64,000 nt of DNA from Prauserella muralis. GTDB taxonomy: Bacteria > Actinomycetota > Actinomycetes > Mycobacteriales > Pseudonocardiaceae. The notes under the pieces were generated by a model. It did no database searches. It worked only from the letters and a program-made list of their open reading frames with translations, and was not told the origin of the DNA. Made by a program: the position numbers and the translations under genes. Within the stretch, counting starts at the first letter, position 1. Every line of letters begins with the position of its first letter. Where the stretch lies: NCBI RefSeq assembly GCF_003202285.1, contig NZ_MASW01000005.1:62001-126000 (forward strand), read 5' to 3'. This document shows positions 26,290 through 34,748 of the stretch, piece by piece.

Positions 26290-26303
26290 GTACCGTCGAG
26301 CTT

Positions 26304-27461
26304 ATGGGGGAGACACGGATATCGCAACGGGCTCAGAGCCTGGACAAGATTGCGTCGCTGCAACGGCAGCTCGGACGCATATCGGCCGCGCTGTACCGGC
26401 GCCTGAACACGTATCTGGAGGTGGTGGGGGATCCAGCGGATGCCGCCCAGGAACTTGCGCTGGTGCTGGCGGTCAGCGTTCCGCACGCTCGCCGTGAGCT
26501 GGCGGTCGCGGAGGCGCTGGCACGGCGCCTGCCGGAGACGTTCGCCGCGCTGCGCGCCGGGGAGATCGATGCCTACAAGGCACGCAAGGTCGTCGAACCG
26601 ACCGCATGTCTGACCGACGAGCAGGCCAGGGCCGTCGACCGGGGACTGGTCGGCAGGCTCGAGGGCAAGACGCCGGTCAACGTGCGGCGAGCGGTGCAAC
26701 GGGTCGTGCACAAGGTCGACCCGGCCGGTGCCGCCGCACGGGCCATGCGCAGGCGCGCCGACCGGCGTGTCGAGCTGCGCCACCGGGACGAGGCCATGGC
26801 CACGGTGGCGGCAGAGCTGCCTGCCGAGGTGGCCAGCGCCGTCTACGCGAGGATCGATCGTGCGGCGCGGGGTCTTCGCTGCAAACGGGAGTCACGCTCG
26901 CTCGACCAGCTCCGCGCCGACGTGCTGACGGACCTGGTCCTGGGCGGCCAGTGCGGAACCGAAGCGACCAAGGCGGAGATCTTCGTCTACATCGACTTCC
27001 GCACGCTGGCGCAGTTGAACAACGACCCCGCCGAGCTGGCCGGTCACGGGTCGATTCCGGCCTGGCTGGCGCGGCAGATCGCGCACGATCCGTCGAGCGT
27101 CTGGCGGCGCATCGTCACCGATCCGCTCACCGGCCGTCCGGTGGATGTGGGGCGGCAGCGGTACCGCCCGCCCGTGGTCACCGGCGAGTTCGTGCGCGTC
27201 CGGGATCGTGAGTGCCGCTTCCCGGGCTGCCAGCGGCCCGCCCAGTTCGGCGACGTGGATCATCACAGGCCCTGGGGCAAGCACGGCGGCACCAACCACC
27301 GCGAGCTCATCGGCTACTGCCGCCGCCACCATCGGCTCAAGGACAAGCCTGGCTGGGACTACGGGCTGGACGGGGGCACCGGAAGGTTGACCGTCACCAC
27401 GCCGGGCGGGCGGACGTACACCAGCGATCCGCCACCCCTGCACGATCCTCCGCCCGGCTGA
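26304..27461 (+). CDS. DUF222 / HNH nuclease-domain protein (13E12 family)
   Basis: A 385-residue protein. Residues about 15-230 are the helical DUF222 domain; the C-terminal HNH module has C-x4-C (CRFPGCQRP), the DHHRPWGKHGGTNHREL core (H-N-H) and a final CRRHHRLK zinc/metal group. This 13E12 family is widely duplicated in actinomycetes. Its biological role is unsettled, though nuclease-type DNA cleavage is expected. A perfect LexA box directly upstream places it in the SOS response. No terminal repeats or integrase are visible around it. Confidence 0.9.
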   Translation: MGETRISQRAQSLDKIASLQRQLGRISAALYRRLNTYLEVVGDPADAAQELALVLAVSVPHARRELAVAEALARRLPETFAALRAGEIDAYKARKVVEPTACLTDEQARAVDRGLVGRLEGKTPVNVRRAVQRVVHKVDPAGAAARAMRRRADRRVELRHRDEAMATVAAELPAEVASAVYARIDRAARGLRCKRESRSLDQLRADVLTDLVLGGQCGTEATKAEIFVYIDFRTLAQLNNDPAELAGHGSIPAWLARQIAHDPSSVWRRIVTDPLTGRPVDVGRQRYRPPVVTGEFVRVRDRECRFPGCQRPAQFGDVDHHRPWGKHGGTNHRELIGYCRRHHRLKDKPGWDYGLDGGTGRLTVTTPGGRTYTSDPPPLHDPPPG

Positions 27462-27557
27462 GCGGCGCACGCACTGGAGCGCTGCGGTGCGAGGACGTGC
27501 GGTGGTTCGTCGGTCTTCCGGGCGGTCGTCCGTGTGACCTACGCCCCTTGCCGTTGG

Positions 27558-27572
27558 TACCCCTGCGGGGTA
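27558..27572. promoter_or_regulatory. CsoR-type operator, distal copy
   Basis: TACCCC-TGC-GGGGTA (6+3+6 inverted repeat) in the leader of the metal ATPase gene. Matches the CsoR-family half-site. It lies 31 bases from the second copy, i.e. about three helical turns, so two repressor tetramers could bind the same face. Confidence 0.7.
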
Positions 27573-27588
27573 TATTTCCGGCGGCAGT

Positions 27589-27603
27589 TACCCCGAGGGG
27601 GTA
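27589..27603. promoter_or_regulatory. CsoR-type operator, proximal copy
   Basis: TACCCC-GAG-GGGGTA, the second inverted repeat, directly before the GGGAGGAG ribosome-binding site of the ATPase gene at 27621. The position would block transcription initiation or elongation when occupied. Confidence 0.7.
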
Positions 27604-27620
27604 TAAGGGAGGAGATCGCG

Positions 27621-29732
27621 ATGCGTGGAAACGTCACCGATCACGCGACGCCGGGGCAGCACGGTCGGGCGCAGCAGGGTGACCGCCGGCATGACGGTCA
27701 CGGGCACCGCGGCCACGGGCACGGTAGTCACGGGCACAGCGGCCACGACAAGCACGCCGGGCACTCGCCGGCCATGTTCCGCGACCGGTTCTGGCTGTCG
27801 CTGGTGCTGACACTTCCGGTGATCGCCTACGCGGACATGATCCAGATGTGGCTCGGCTACACGGCGCCCGCGTTCCCCGGCGCGAGCCTGATCGCGCCCG
27901 TGCTCGGCACCGCGATCTTCGCGTACGGCGGATGGCCGTTCCTGGTGGGTGCGGTGGCGGAGATCCGCGACCGCGCGCCCGGCATGATGCTGCTCATCGG
28001 CATGGCGATCTCGGTCGCCTACGTGGCCAGCCTCGCGGCCAGCATCGGCCTATTCGAGGTGGAGGTCTGGTGGGAGCTGTCACTGCTCATCGTCATCATG
28101 CTCCTCGGCCACTGGATGGAGATGCGGGCAATCGGCCAGGCCCAGGGAGCGCTGGCGGCGCTTGCCGAGCTACTGCCCGACGAGGCGGAACGCGTGCTCC
28201 CCGACGGGACGGTGACCACCGTTCGCATCAGCGACCTGTCCGTGGGCGACGTCGTGCTCGTCCGCCCCGGCGGACGCGTACCCGCCGATGGCACGATCGT
28301 CGACGGGTCCGCGGATCTGGACGAGTCCATGCTCACCGGAGAGTCCACACCGGTCACCCGCGGGGAAGGCGAGCGTGTCGTCGCCGCGAGCGTGTCCACC
28401 GACAGCTCGCTGCGGGTGCGAGTGGATGCCGTGGGCGACGACACGGCACTCGCCGGCATCCAGCGGCTGGTCGCCGAGGCACAGGAATCGAAGTCGCGGA
28501 CCCAACTGCTGGCCGACCGCGCGGCCGCGCTGCTGTTCTACGTGGCCGTGGCAGTCGCTGCGGTCACCGTGCTCGCGTGGGTACTGCTCGGCGATCCCGA
28601 CGCTGCGCTCGTGCGCTCGGTGACCGTGCTGATCATCGCCTGCCCGCACGCGCTCGGCCTGGCCATCCCGCTCGTGACGTCGATCTCCACGGCGAAGTCG
28701 GCCCGCAACGGCATCCTGGTGAAGGATCGCCTCGCGCTGGAACGGATGCGCGACGTGGACGCCGTCCTGTTCGACAAGACAGGCACGCTGACCGAGGGCC
28801 AGCACGCCGTCACCGGCGTCGCCGCCGTGGACGGTGACGAGGACGGCCTCGTCGCCCTCGCCGCCGCCGTCGAGTCGGACAGCGAGCATCCGCTGGCGCG
28901 GGCGATCGTTGCCGACGCCGCGCAGCGCGGTGTCACGGTGCCCGCCGCCGGGACCTTCCGCGCCATGACCGGTCGCGGTGTCGAGGCCACGATCGACGGA
29001 CGGCAGGTGTCCGTGGGCGGTCCGGCGTTGCTGCGCGAGAGCGGGGTGCGCATCCCGGAGGAGCTCGGCGAGCGGGTCGCCGCATGGCAGTCGAGGGGAT
29101 CGGCCGTGTTGTACGTGCTCAGCGGCGAAGGGATGCTCGGTGCGCTGGCTCTGGAGGACCAGGTCCGTGCCGAATCCCGCGCCGCGGTCGCTGCGCTGCA
29201 CCGCCTCGGCATCACGGTTGCCATGGTCACCGGCGACGCGACACAGGTCGCCGAGGCGGTGGCCGCGGACCTCGGCATCGACGAGGTGTTCGCCGAGGTG
29301 CTGCCCGAGGACAAGGACTCCGTGGTGGCGGATCTGCAACGGCGCGGCCACATCGTGGCCATGGTCGGCGACGGTGTGAACGACGCGCCTGCCCTGGCGC
29401 GAGCCGACGTGGGCATCGCGATCGGCGCCGGCACGGACGTGGCCATCGAGTCCGCCGGTATCGTGCTGGCCTCCGACGACCCCCGCGCTGTGGTGGCGGC
29501 GAGGACACTGTCTGCGGCGAGCTATCGCAAGATGATCCAGAACCTGTGGTGGGCGGCGGGGTACAACCTCGCCGCGATCCCGCTCGCCGCCGGCGCGCTT
29601 GCCTGGGCCGGATTCGTGCTGCCGATGGCGGTTGGGGCTGTGCTGATGAGCCTGTCGACCGTGGTCGTCGCGCTCAACGCCCAGCTGTTGCGTAGGGTCG
29701 ACCTCCGGCCCGGCCGTGCGGCGGTCGGCTGA
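27621..29732 (+). CDS. CopB-type P1B metal-transporting ATPase
   Basis: A 703-residue heavy-metal P-type ATPase. The N-terminus (about 1-50) is His/Gly-rich (HDGHGHRGHGHGSHGHSGH) instead of carrying CxxC domains. The membrane metal motif is CPH (C341-P342-H343), typical of the P1B-3/CopB group that exports Cu2+ or Cu+; the phosphorylation site is D385 in DKTGT, with TGES in the actuator and GDGVNDAP in the hinge. Two CsoR-type operators precede it, supporting copper-responsive expression. A strong hairpin terminator follows. Confidence 0.92.
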   Translation: MRGNVTDHATPGQHGRAQQGDRRHDGHGHRGHGHGSHGHSGHDKHAGHSPAMFRDRFWLSLVLTLPVIAYADMIQMWLGYTAPAFPGASLIAPVLGTAIFAYGGWPFLVGAVAEIRDRAPGMMLLIGMAISVAYVASLAASIGLFEVEVWWELSLLIVIMLLGHWMEMRAIGQAQGALAALAELLPDEAERVLPDGTVTTVRISDLSVGDVVLVRPGGRVPADGTIVDGSADLDESMLTGESTPVTRGEGERVVAASVSTDSSLRVRVDAVGDDTALAGIQRLVAEAQESKSRTQLLADRAAALLFYVAVAVAAVTVLAWVLLGDPDAALVRSVTVLIIACPHALGLAIPLVTSISTAKSARNGILVKDRLALERMRDVDAVLFDKTGTLTEGQHAVTGVAAVDGDEDGLVALAAAVESDSEHPLARAIVADAAQRGVTVPAAGTFRAMTGRGVEATIDGRQVSVGGPALLRESGVRIPEELGERVAAWQSRGSAVLYVLSGEGMLGALALEDQVRAESRAAVAALHRLGITVAMVTGDATQVAEAVAADLGIDEVFAEVLPEDKDSVVADLQRRGHIVAMVGDGVNDAPALARADVGIAIGAGTDVAIESAGIVLASDDPRAVVAARTLSAASYRKMIQNLWWAAGYNLAAIPLAAGALAWAGFVLPMAVGAVLMSLSTVVVALNAQLLRRVDLRPGRAAVG

Positions 29733-29744
29733 GCGGGCGCCGGC

Positions 29745-29779
29745 GTTCGGGTCCGGACCACTCCGGTCCGGACCCGAAC
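29745..29779. terminator. Bidirectional hairpin terminator
   Basis: GTTCGGGTCCGGACC and its exact reverse complement, 15 bases each, with a 5-base loop ACTCC. It lies between the ATPase stop and the convergent small gene at 29799, without a long T-tract, as is usual in high-GC actinomycetes. Confidence 0.8.
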
Positions 29780-29798
29780 CGCTGTCGCGGCGAGGTTG

Positions 29799-30092
29799 TC
29801 AGGAACGCTGCCTGACACGGAAGAAGTTGCTCTCCTCACCGCCCTTGCGGTGCTCCTGGTACACGAATTCCAGCTTGCGTTCGTCGAAGGTGGACAGCCA
29901 CTCCTCCCACGACACGTGCTCGAGCTTCTCCCCGCCGTAGCCGGGGAAGTCGAAGCGGAGCCTGCCGAGGTGATCGTCGTAGGTGCTGCCCGGCACGCTA
30001 GCGGGAACCGCACCCCGCTGTTCGGCCCACGCCTTGATCTCGTCGTGGTCGGTCGTCACCAGAGTCTGTCCCGGGTACTCCTCGTGCGACAT
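29799..30092 (-). CDS. Small conserved protein, unknown function
   Basis: A 97-residue acidic soluble protein with the pattern LVTTDHDEIKAWAEQRGAVP, then LGRLRFDFPGYGGE, VSWEEWLSTFDE and a C-terminal LEFVYQEHRKGG. I have seen this type only as uncharacterised. AAGGAG precedes the ATG, and the gene lies 44 bases after the carbamoyltransferase gene on the same strand, so the two are probably one transcript. Confidence 0.72.
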   Translation of the reverse strand: MSHEEYPGQTLVTTDHDEIKAWAEQRGAVPASVPGSTYDDHLGRLRFDFPGYGGEKLEHVSWEEWLSTFDERKLEFVYQEHRKGGEESNFFRVRQRS

Positions 30093-30136
30093 GTCGCCAA
30101 TCTCCTTCCTGGTGTCGAAGAGGTCGCGGTAGCGAG

Positions 30137-31681
30137 TCAGCAGCGGCGAAACCAGGCGTCGCCCACCACCATGTCGTCGATGCCCTGCGACTCACAGAAC
30201 CGGGTCAGATCGGACAGATGGTTGATGAACCCGGTGCCTTTGAAGTTGAGTGAGGTGTTGCACAGCATGCCGGTGCCGCGTTCCGCGGCGAACGCCGTCA
30301 GCAGCTCGTGCAGCTTCGCGTTGCCGGCCTGGCTCACCGTCTGAACACGGGCGGTGCCGTCGACATGCGTGACGGCACCGAAGCCATCGGTGCGGAACCG
30401 CCGGAAGTACAGCATGTGCGGGTCGGGGGTGTCGTCGTCGAAGACGTCGGCGAGGTCCTCGACGCGGCAGCACGGCGCGATCGGCCGGTAGTCCTCGCGT
30501 TGCTTGATGGTGTTGAGCCGGTCCTTCGTCGCCGGGTCGAAAGGCTCGGCGAGCAGCGAGCGGTTGCCCAAAGCGCGGGGGCCGATCTCCCACCGCCCCT
30601 GCACCCACGCGACGATGCGCCGCTCGGCCAGCGCCGAGGCCACGGCTCGCGGATCAAGGGGTACGCAAGACCACCGCGCCGGGTCCGGGGCTGTGTCCCA
30701 TTCGAATTCCAGTCCGCTGTAGACGTCCCATTCGATGTGCGGGTCGCCGGTGCTGGAGCACCAGGCGTCGATGGCCGTGCCCAGCGCCGAACCCGAGTCA
30801 TTGGTGCACGGTGGCACGAACACCGACGAGAAGTAGCCTTCGGATCGCCAGCGGGCGTTCCACTCGCAGTTGAGTCCGCACCCGCCGGAGATCCGCAGTG
30901 GAATGCCGGGCGGCAGTTCCTCCTTCGCGGTGAGCGAGAACTCGGTGAACAGGCGGTCGGACAGCACGGCGGCCGCTGTGGTGGCCACTTCGGATTCGAC
31001 ACCGGCGTTGTACACCGGCGAGTCGCGAAACGATTCCTTCGGGGCGGGGTAGAGCGTGGGTTGGCGCAGGATGCGCTCGACGGTGTCGGTGATCGCGTCA
31101 TCCGTGTGGGCGGTGTCACCGAAGGCGGCCAGCGCCATGAGCTTGCCGCTGTCGGACAGGTCGGGCACGGCGCCGGTGTCCGCGAAGGTCGGGTCGGCGA
31201 GCGCGAAGAGGAACGCATACCGGGCCCCGGGCTGATCCAGCACCGGAATCTCCCGTTGCACCGTGTAGTCCTCACCGATCAGGTAGAACGCGCCGGTGAC
31301 CCCCTCCCACACGAGCACGGCCTGCTCCCGGGGTGTTTCGCTGTCCGGGGCCATGCCGAGCGCCATCATGATGTGCGAGCGGACATGTGAGGACGAGAAC
31401 AGCTCGACCTGCTCGCCGAGGAAGCGGGTGCTGCGCCGCACCGGGGCAGCGACGCCGTGGTAGCCGGCGCCGACGGGCAGCCTGCCGGACTGCCAGCCGC
31501 CGAGCGCGACCACGTCGGGTACGCGGTCCAGACGTTCGGCGACGTGCAGCATGGTGCTGGGCGTGAACGGCGAGTGGCGGGGAAAGGAGTCCTTCTCGGA
31601 CTCCAGGGAGAACCTCAGGCGTCCGTCGTCGAGCACGGCGATGGCCCCGTCGTGTCCCGGTTTGCAGGCCGCTACGAGCAT
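30137..31681 (-). CDS. NodU/CmcH-family carbamoyltransferase
   Basis: A 514-residue carbamoyltransferase. The N-terminal Kae1-like domain (1-320) starts KPGHDGAIAVLDDGRLRFSLESEKDS; the C-terminal domain has the family blocks RWEIGPRALGNRSLL, INTIKQREDYRPIAPCC-type segment and MLCNTSLNFKG. Overall length and N-terminus resemble CmcH, the O-carbamoyltransferase of cephamycin biosynthesis, more than NodU. These enzymes move a carbamoyl group from carbamoyl phosphate to a hydroxyl via carbamoyl-adenylate. No beta-lactam or other biosynthetic genes are nearby, so the acceptor is unknown. Confidence 0.87.
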   Translation of the reverse strand: MLVAACKPGHDGAIAVLDDGRLRFSLESEKDSFPRHSPFTPSTMLHVAERLDRVPDVVALGGWQSGRLPVGAGYHGVAAPVRRSTRFLGEQVELFSSSHVRSHIMMALGMAPDSETPREQAVLVWEGVTGAFYLIGEDYTVQREIPVLDQPGARYAFLFALADPTFADTGAVPDLSDSGKLMALAAFGDTAHTDDAITDTVERILRQPTLYPAPKESFRDSPVYNAGVESEVATTAAAVLSDRLFTEFSLTAKEELPPGIPLRISGGCGLNCEWNARWRSEGYFSSVFVPPCTNDSGSALGTAIDAWCSSTGDPHIEWDVYSGLEFEWDTAPDPARWSCVPLDPRAVASALAERRIVAWVQGRWEIGPRALGNRSLLAEPFDPATKDRLNTIKQREDYRPIAPCCRVEDLADVFDDDTPDPHMLYFRRFRTDGFGAVTHVDGTARVQTVSQAGNAKLHELLTAFAAERGTGMLCNTSLNFKGTGFINHLSDLTRFCESQGIDDMVVGDAWFRRC

Positions 31682-31732
31682 GCCCGCCGGGTACCCTTGC
31701 GTCCGGAGGGCAAACGGCAGCGATGCGGACGG

Positions 31733-31969
31733 TCAGCCGCGCCGCCGGGAGTCGTCGTCGAGCGGGTAGTCGCTGAGTCCGACCGCGCCCGTCGGGCTGG
31801 CCTGCTCGCCGCGGGAGGACGCTGCCGCCCGCCCCGGCTGGGCCGGCTGGTCGGGGGACTCGTCGCCGAGTTCGTCCTTCTCGTTCTCGGCGGGGGAGGT
31901 GCGGTTCGCTTCCCGCTCGGCGAGATGCTCGACGTACTCCTGCTGCGGATCGTTCTGCTGGTCCTGCAT
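31733..31969 (-). CDS. Small acidic, disordered protein
   Basis: A 78-residue hydrophilic protein (MQDQQNDPQQEYVEHLAERE at the start) rich in Asp, Glu, Gln, Ser and Pro and without hydrophobic segments; probably intrinsically disordered. The ribosome-binding site is weak and the family is unknown. Third-position GC and absence of a better frame on either strand support coding. Confidence 0.5.
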   Translation of the reverse strand: MQDQQNDPQQEYVEHLAEREANRTSPAENEKDELGDESPDQPAQPGRAAASSRGEQASPTGAVGLSDYPLDDDSRRRG

Positions 31970-32040
31970 GACCTGGCGGGTACCCGGGCGGGGGCGGTGC
32001 CGAACGTCTGCGCCTTGTCGGGTTGTCGCTGCGGCGCCCG

Positions 32041-33090
32041 TCAGCCCTCGCGCGAGCCGATGGTCACGTTCGTCTGCTGGCGTTGCCCGTTCCGCACGAA
32101 CGTCAGCTGGTGTTGCTGGCCGGGCTCGGCCCGCCGCAACGCGGACAGGACGTCCTCGACGTTGGCGATCTGCTGGTCGTCGAACCGGACGATCACGTCG
32201 CCCCTGCGCAGGCCTGCTTCGGTGGCGGGGCCGCCGTCGTCGACGCCGAGTACGAGCGCGCCCTGTTGGGTCTGCAGGCCCAGCTGGTCCCGGATCGCGG
32301 GAGTGATCCGGCCGAGCGACACCCCGAGGTAGGCGTGGGTGGCCGTGCCGTCCTTCAGCAGCTCGTCGGCCACGTCGAGGACGGTGGCCGAGGGGATCGC
32401 GAAGCCCAGCGACACGGCACCGGCCGACGGTGGGATGTAGGCCTCGTTGATGCCGATGACGCGGCCCTGCGCGTCCAGCAGCGCGCCGCCGGAGTTGCCG
32501 GGCGAGATCGAGGCATCCGTCTGGATCAGATCGACCAGCGACTGGGTCTGGCCCGCCGATCCGGGGATCTCCCGGTGCAGCCCCGAGATGATGCCCGCCG
32601 TCACCGAGTTCTGGAACCCGAGCGGGCTGCCGATCGCCAGTGCGCGCTCGCCCTGTCGCGGCAGCTGCGTCCGATACTCCGGAACCGGCAGGTTGCCGCG
32701 CTCGGTGCGGAGCACGGCGAGGTCGGTGACCTCGTCGGTGGCGAGCACCCTCCCGCCCGACTGCGTGCCGTCGGCGTAGACCAGGGTGACCTGGCGCTGG
32801 TTCTTGACCACATGCTGGTTGGTGACCACGACGTTGTCGCGCAGCACCACACCGCTGCCGAGGCCCGAGCCGGTGCGCACGGTGACGACACTCGGCTCGA
32901 CCTGCTCGACCAGGTCGGCGTAGCCGGTGTCCTGCTGGCCCTGCGCCGGCGCGCTCGTCTGCTGCTGTGCCCGCGAATCCTGCCGGCCGCCTCCGTCCGC
33001 GGTGCATCCGACGGGGGCCAGGACCAGTGCGGAGGCCGCGGCCGCCGCGAGAGCGCGCTTCCACGACCGGGGTGACGAGTGGGGCGACAT
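32041..33090 (-). CDS. HtrA/DegP-like serine protease lipoprotein with PDZ domain
   Basis: A 349-residue protease. The signal peptide ends in a lipobox (LAPVGC, C29), so it is anchored outside the membrane. The trypsin-like domain has H93 (NQHVV), D123 (TDLAVL) and S200 (SPGNSGGAL); the PDZ domain covers about 240-340 (GVDDGGPATEAGLRRGDVI). This is the usual HtrA layout for quality control of envelope proteins. It is transcribed divergently from a small lipoprotein gene. Confidence 0.92.
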   Translation of the reverse strand: MSPHSSPRSWKRALAAAAASALVLAPVGCTADGGGRQDSRAQQQTSAPAQGQQDTGYADLVEQVEPSVVTVRTGSGLGSGVVLRDNVVVTNQHVVKNQRQVTLVYADGTQSGGRVLATDEVTDLAVLRTERGNLPVPEYRTQLPRQGERALAIGSPLGFQNSVTAGIISGLHREIPGSAGQTQSLVDLIQTDASISPGNSGGALLDAQGRVIGINEAYIPPSAGAVSLGFAIPSATVLDVADELLKDGTATHAYLGVSLGRITPAIRDQLGLQTQQGALVLGVDDGGPATEAGLRRGDVIVRFDDQQIANVEDVLSALRRAEPGQQHQLTFVRNGQRQQTNVTIGSREG

Positions 33091-33236
33091 GCTGGACGAC
33101 TACCCGAGCACCGACCGGGTGAATCCCCGATCGCGGCCGCGGCACATCACGAAGGAAAAACGCCCTGATTCGGACACCGGCGGAGAGGGCACTCCGATCG
33201 GGAACCCGTCGTGTGCCGCCCGGAGAGGAGCCGCCC

Positions 33237-33599
33237 GTGCGCCCGTTCGTTCCGGCAGCCGCAACCGCCGTCGCGCTGCCGCTGCTCGCGGCCTGTGGTG
33301 ACACACCACCCACCGACCGGATGCCGCCGGCCCCGCCGAGCGTGTCGTCGACGACGACGCCGACCAGCCCGCCGGCGAAGCCCGGCGAGGAGATCACCGT
33401 GCGCGGCACCGTGGCCAGCGGTGTGGAGCCGAACTGCCTGGTGCTGTCGGCCGGCGGACGGGAGTACCTGCTGCTCGAGCCGGAGCCGGTGCTGAAGCCG
33501 GGCGTGCAGGCGGTGGTACGCGGTAGGACACACCCGAACCAGGCCACGACGTGCATGCAGGGCACCCCGCTGCGGGTGCTCGACGCCTGGCGCGCCTGA
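33237..33599 (+). CDS. Small secreted lipoprotein, unknown function
   Basis: A 120-residue protein with a signal peptide and lipobox (LPLLAACG), a Pro/Thr/Ser-rich linker (about 22-50) and a C-terminal beta-rich domain (EEITVRGTVASGVEPNCLVL and a later VVRGRTHPNQATTCMQGT) holding two Cys that could form a disulfide. The shape suggests an OB-like fold, but no family is recognised. GTG 33237 follows GGAGAGGAG; an upstream ATG at 33213 would spoil the signal peptide. Confidence 0.7.
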   Translation: MRPFVPAAATAVALPLLAACGDTPPTDRMPPAPPSVSSTTTPTSPPAKPGEEITVRGTVASGVEPNCLVLSAGGREYLLLEPEPVLKPGVQAVVRGRTHPNQATTCMQGTPLRVLDAWRA

Positions 33600-33645
33600 G
33601 CGCTGCGGCGGGCAGCGCCCGCGAGATCACAGGAGGAGATTGGCG

Positions 33646-34170
33646 ATGAGTACCCCGTACGAGCCCGCCACGAGGACCGCACCGCAGGAGACCGTGGGCA
33701 GCTATCCGCGGTATGCCGACGCGGAGCGCGCCGTGGACTACCTGTCCGACCACGACTTCCCGGTCGAGCGCACCGTGATCGTCGGCCGGGGACTGGAGAT
33801 GGTGGAGCAGATCACCGGCCGCTACACCGTCGCCTCGGCCGCGGGCAGGGGAGCGGCGACCGGTGCGGTGGTCGGCGCCCTGTTCGGCTGGCTGTTCGGC
33901 CTGTTCGGCTGGGTGGCGCCGCTGATCGGCGACCTGTGGCTGGCGTTGTGGGGAGCGCTCTTCGGCGCGGTGGCCGGGGCGTTGATCGGCGCCGCGTTCG
34001 GGGCGGCCGGACACGCCGCGACCCGCGGCAGGCGCGACTTCAGCTCGTTCCCCGGCGTCCGGGCAGCCAGCTACGACGTACTGGCCGACACCCAGGTGGC
34101 CGACCGGGCCCGCGAGGCGTTGCAGGCCGAGGGTGCGCCAGGCGTGGGGAACACCGGCCATGCGCGCTGA
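33646..34170 (+). CDS. General stress protein 17M-like domain with Gly-rich membrane hairpin
   Basis: A 174-residue protein. Residues about 16-60 (VGSYPRYADAERAVDYLSDHDFPVERTVIVG) match the N-terminal domain of YflT/GSP17M-like general stress proteins; residues about 68-130 are two Gly/Ala-rich hydrophobic helices separated by LFGWVAPLIGDLW, as in many actinobacterial members. Role unknown beyond association with stress regulons. A clear AGGAGGAG precedes ATG 33646. It overlaps the next lipoprotein gene by 11 bases. Confidence 0.85.
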   Translation: MSTPYEPATRTAPQETVGSYPRYADAERAVDYLSDHDFPVERTVIVGRGLEMVEQITGRYTVASAAGRGAATGAVVGALFGWLFGLFGWVAPLIGDLWLALWGALFGAVAGALIGAAFGAAGHAATRGRRDFSSFPGVRAASYDVLADTQVADRAREALQAEGAPGVGNTGHAR

Positions 34171-34714
34171 CCCGCGTCGCCTGCTCGCCGCGCTCGTGGC
34201 CGTTGTCACCGGGCTGACGCTCGCGGCCTGCGGCACGGCCTCGCCGCGCACCGCCGACGTCGACGGCCTGGTCCAGCCTGCGGGCGGCAAGGACGTGCCC
34301 TACTGCGGTGCGCACATGCTGCGGGGGCGCATGGCGCCCGCGGAACCCGCCGACGGTGGCAGGCAGGCGATGCTGCGGCTGACCAACACCTTCGCCGGTG
34401 CCTGCGTGCTGCAGGGCTACGGCGAGCTGCGGCTCATCGGTCCCGAGGGGCAGTCGCTGCCGACCGCGATGCGGCGCACCTCGGGTGCGGTGCCCGATCC
34501 GCTGGTCCTGGACCCGGGCGAGCGGGCCGGGATGCTGCTGCGGTGGGGCACGACGGCGGCGCCGTCGGAGCGGGGTGCCGCGCAGTGCCAGCCGGATCCC
34601 GCCTACCTGCTGGTGTCGCCGGCCCACGACAACGACCGGTTCCGCGTGAACTGGCCGTTCGGCCCGGTGTGCCGCAACGGACTGTTCCAGCTGACCGCGT
34701 TCCAGCCGATCTGA
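34160..34714 (+). CDS. DUF4232-like secreted lipoprotein
   Basis: A 184-residue lipoprotein: signal peptide with lipobox LTLAACG, then a beta-sandwich with the DUF4232 features (MLRLTNTFAGACVLQGYGELRL, then LVLDPGERAGMLLRWG). Function unknown; these are extracellular actinobacterial proteins. ATG 34160 gives a good signal peptide and overlaps the preceding stop by 11 bases, indicating coupling. Confidence 0.82.
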   Translation: MRADPRRLLAALVAVVTGLTLAACGTASPRTADVDGLVQPAGGKDVPYCGAHMLRGRMAPAEPADGGRQAMLRLTNTFAGACVLQGYGELRLIGPEGQSLPTAMRRTSGAVPDPLVLDPGERAGMLLRWGTTAAPSERGAAQCQPDPAYLLVSPAHDNDRFRVNWPFGPVCRNGLFQLTAFQPI

Positions 34715-34748
34715 TGGCGGATCGCGGCCCGACCGAAGGGCACACCGG

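Noticed and set aside
26304-27461. HNH gene as a mobile intron or insertion sequence
   Set aside because: No terminal inverted repeats, target duplication, intron structure or transposase domain; DUF222-HNH is a stand-alone actinobacterial family.
30137-31681. Beta-lactam or other antibiotic gene cluster around the carbamoyltransferase
   Set aside because: No synthetase, cyclase or tailoring genes nearby; neighbours are envelope and stress genes.
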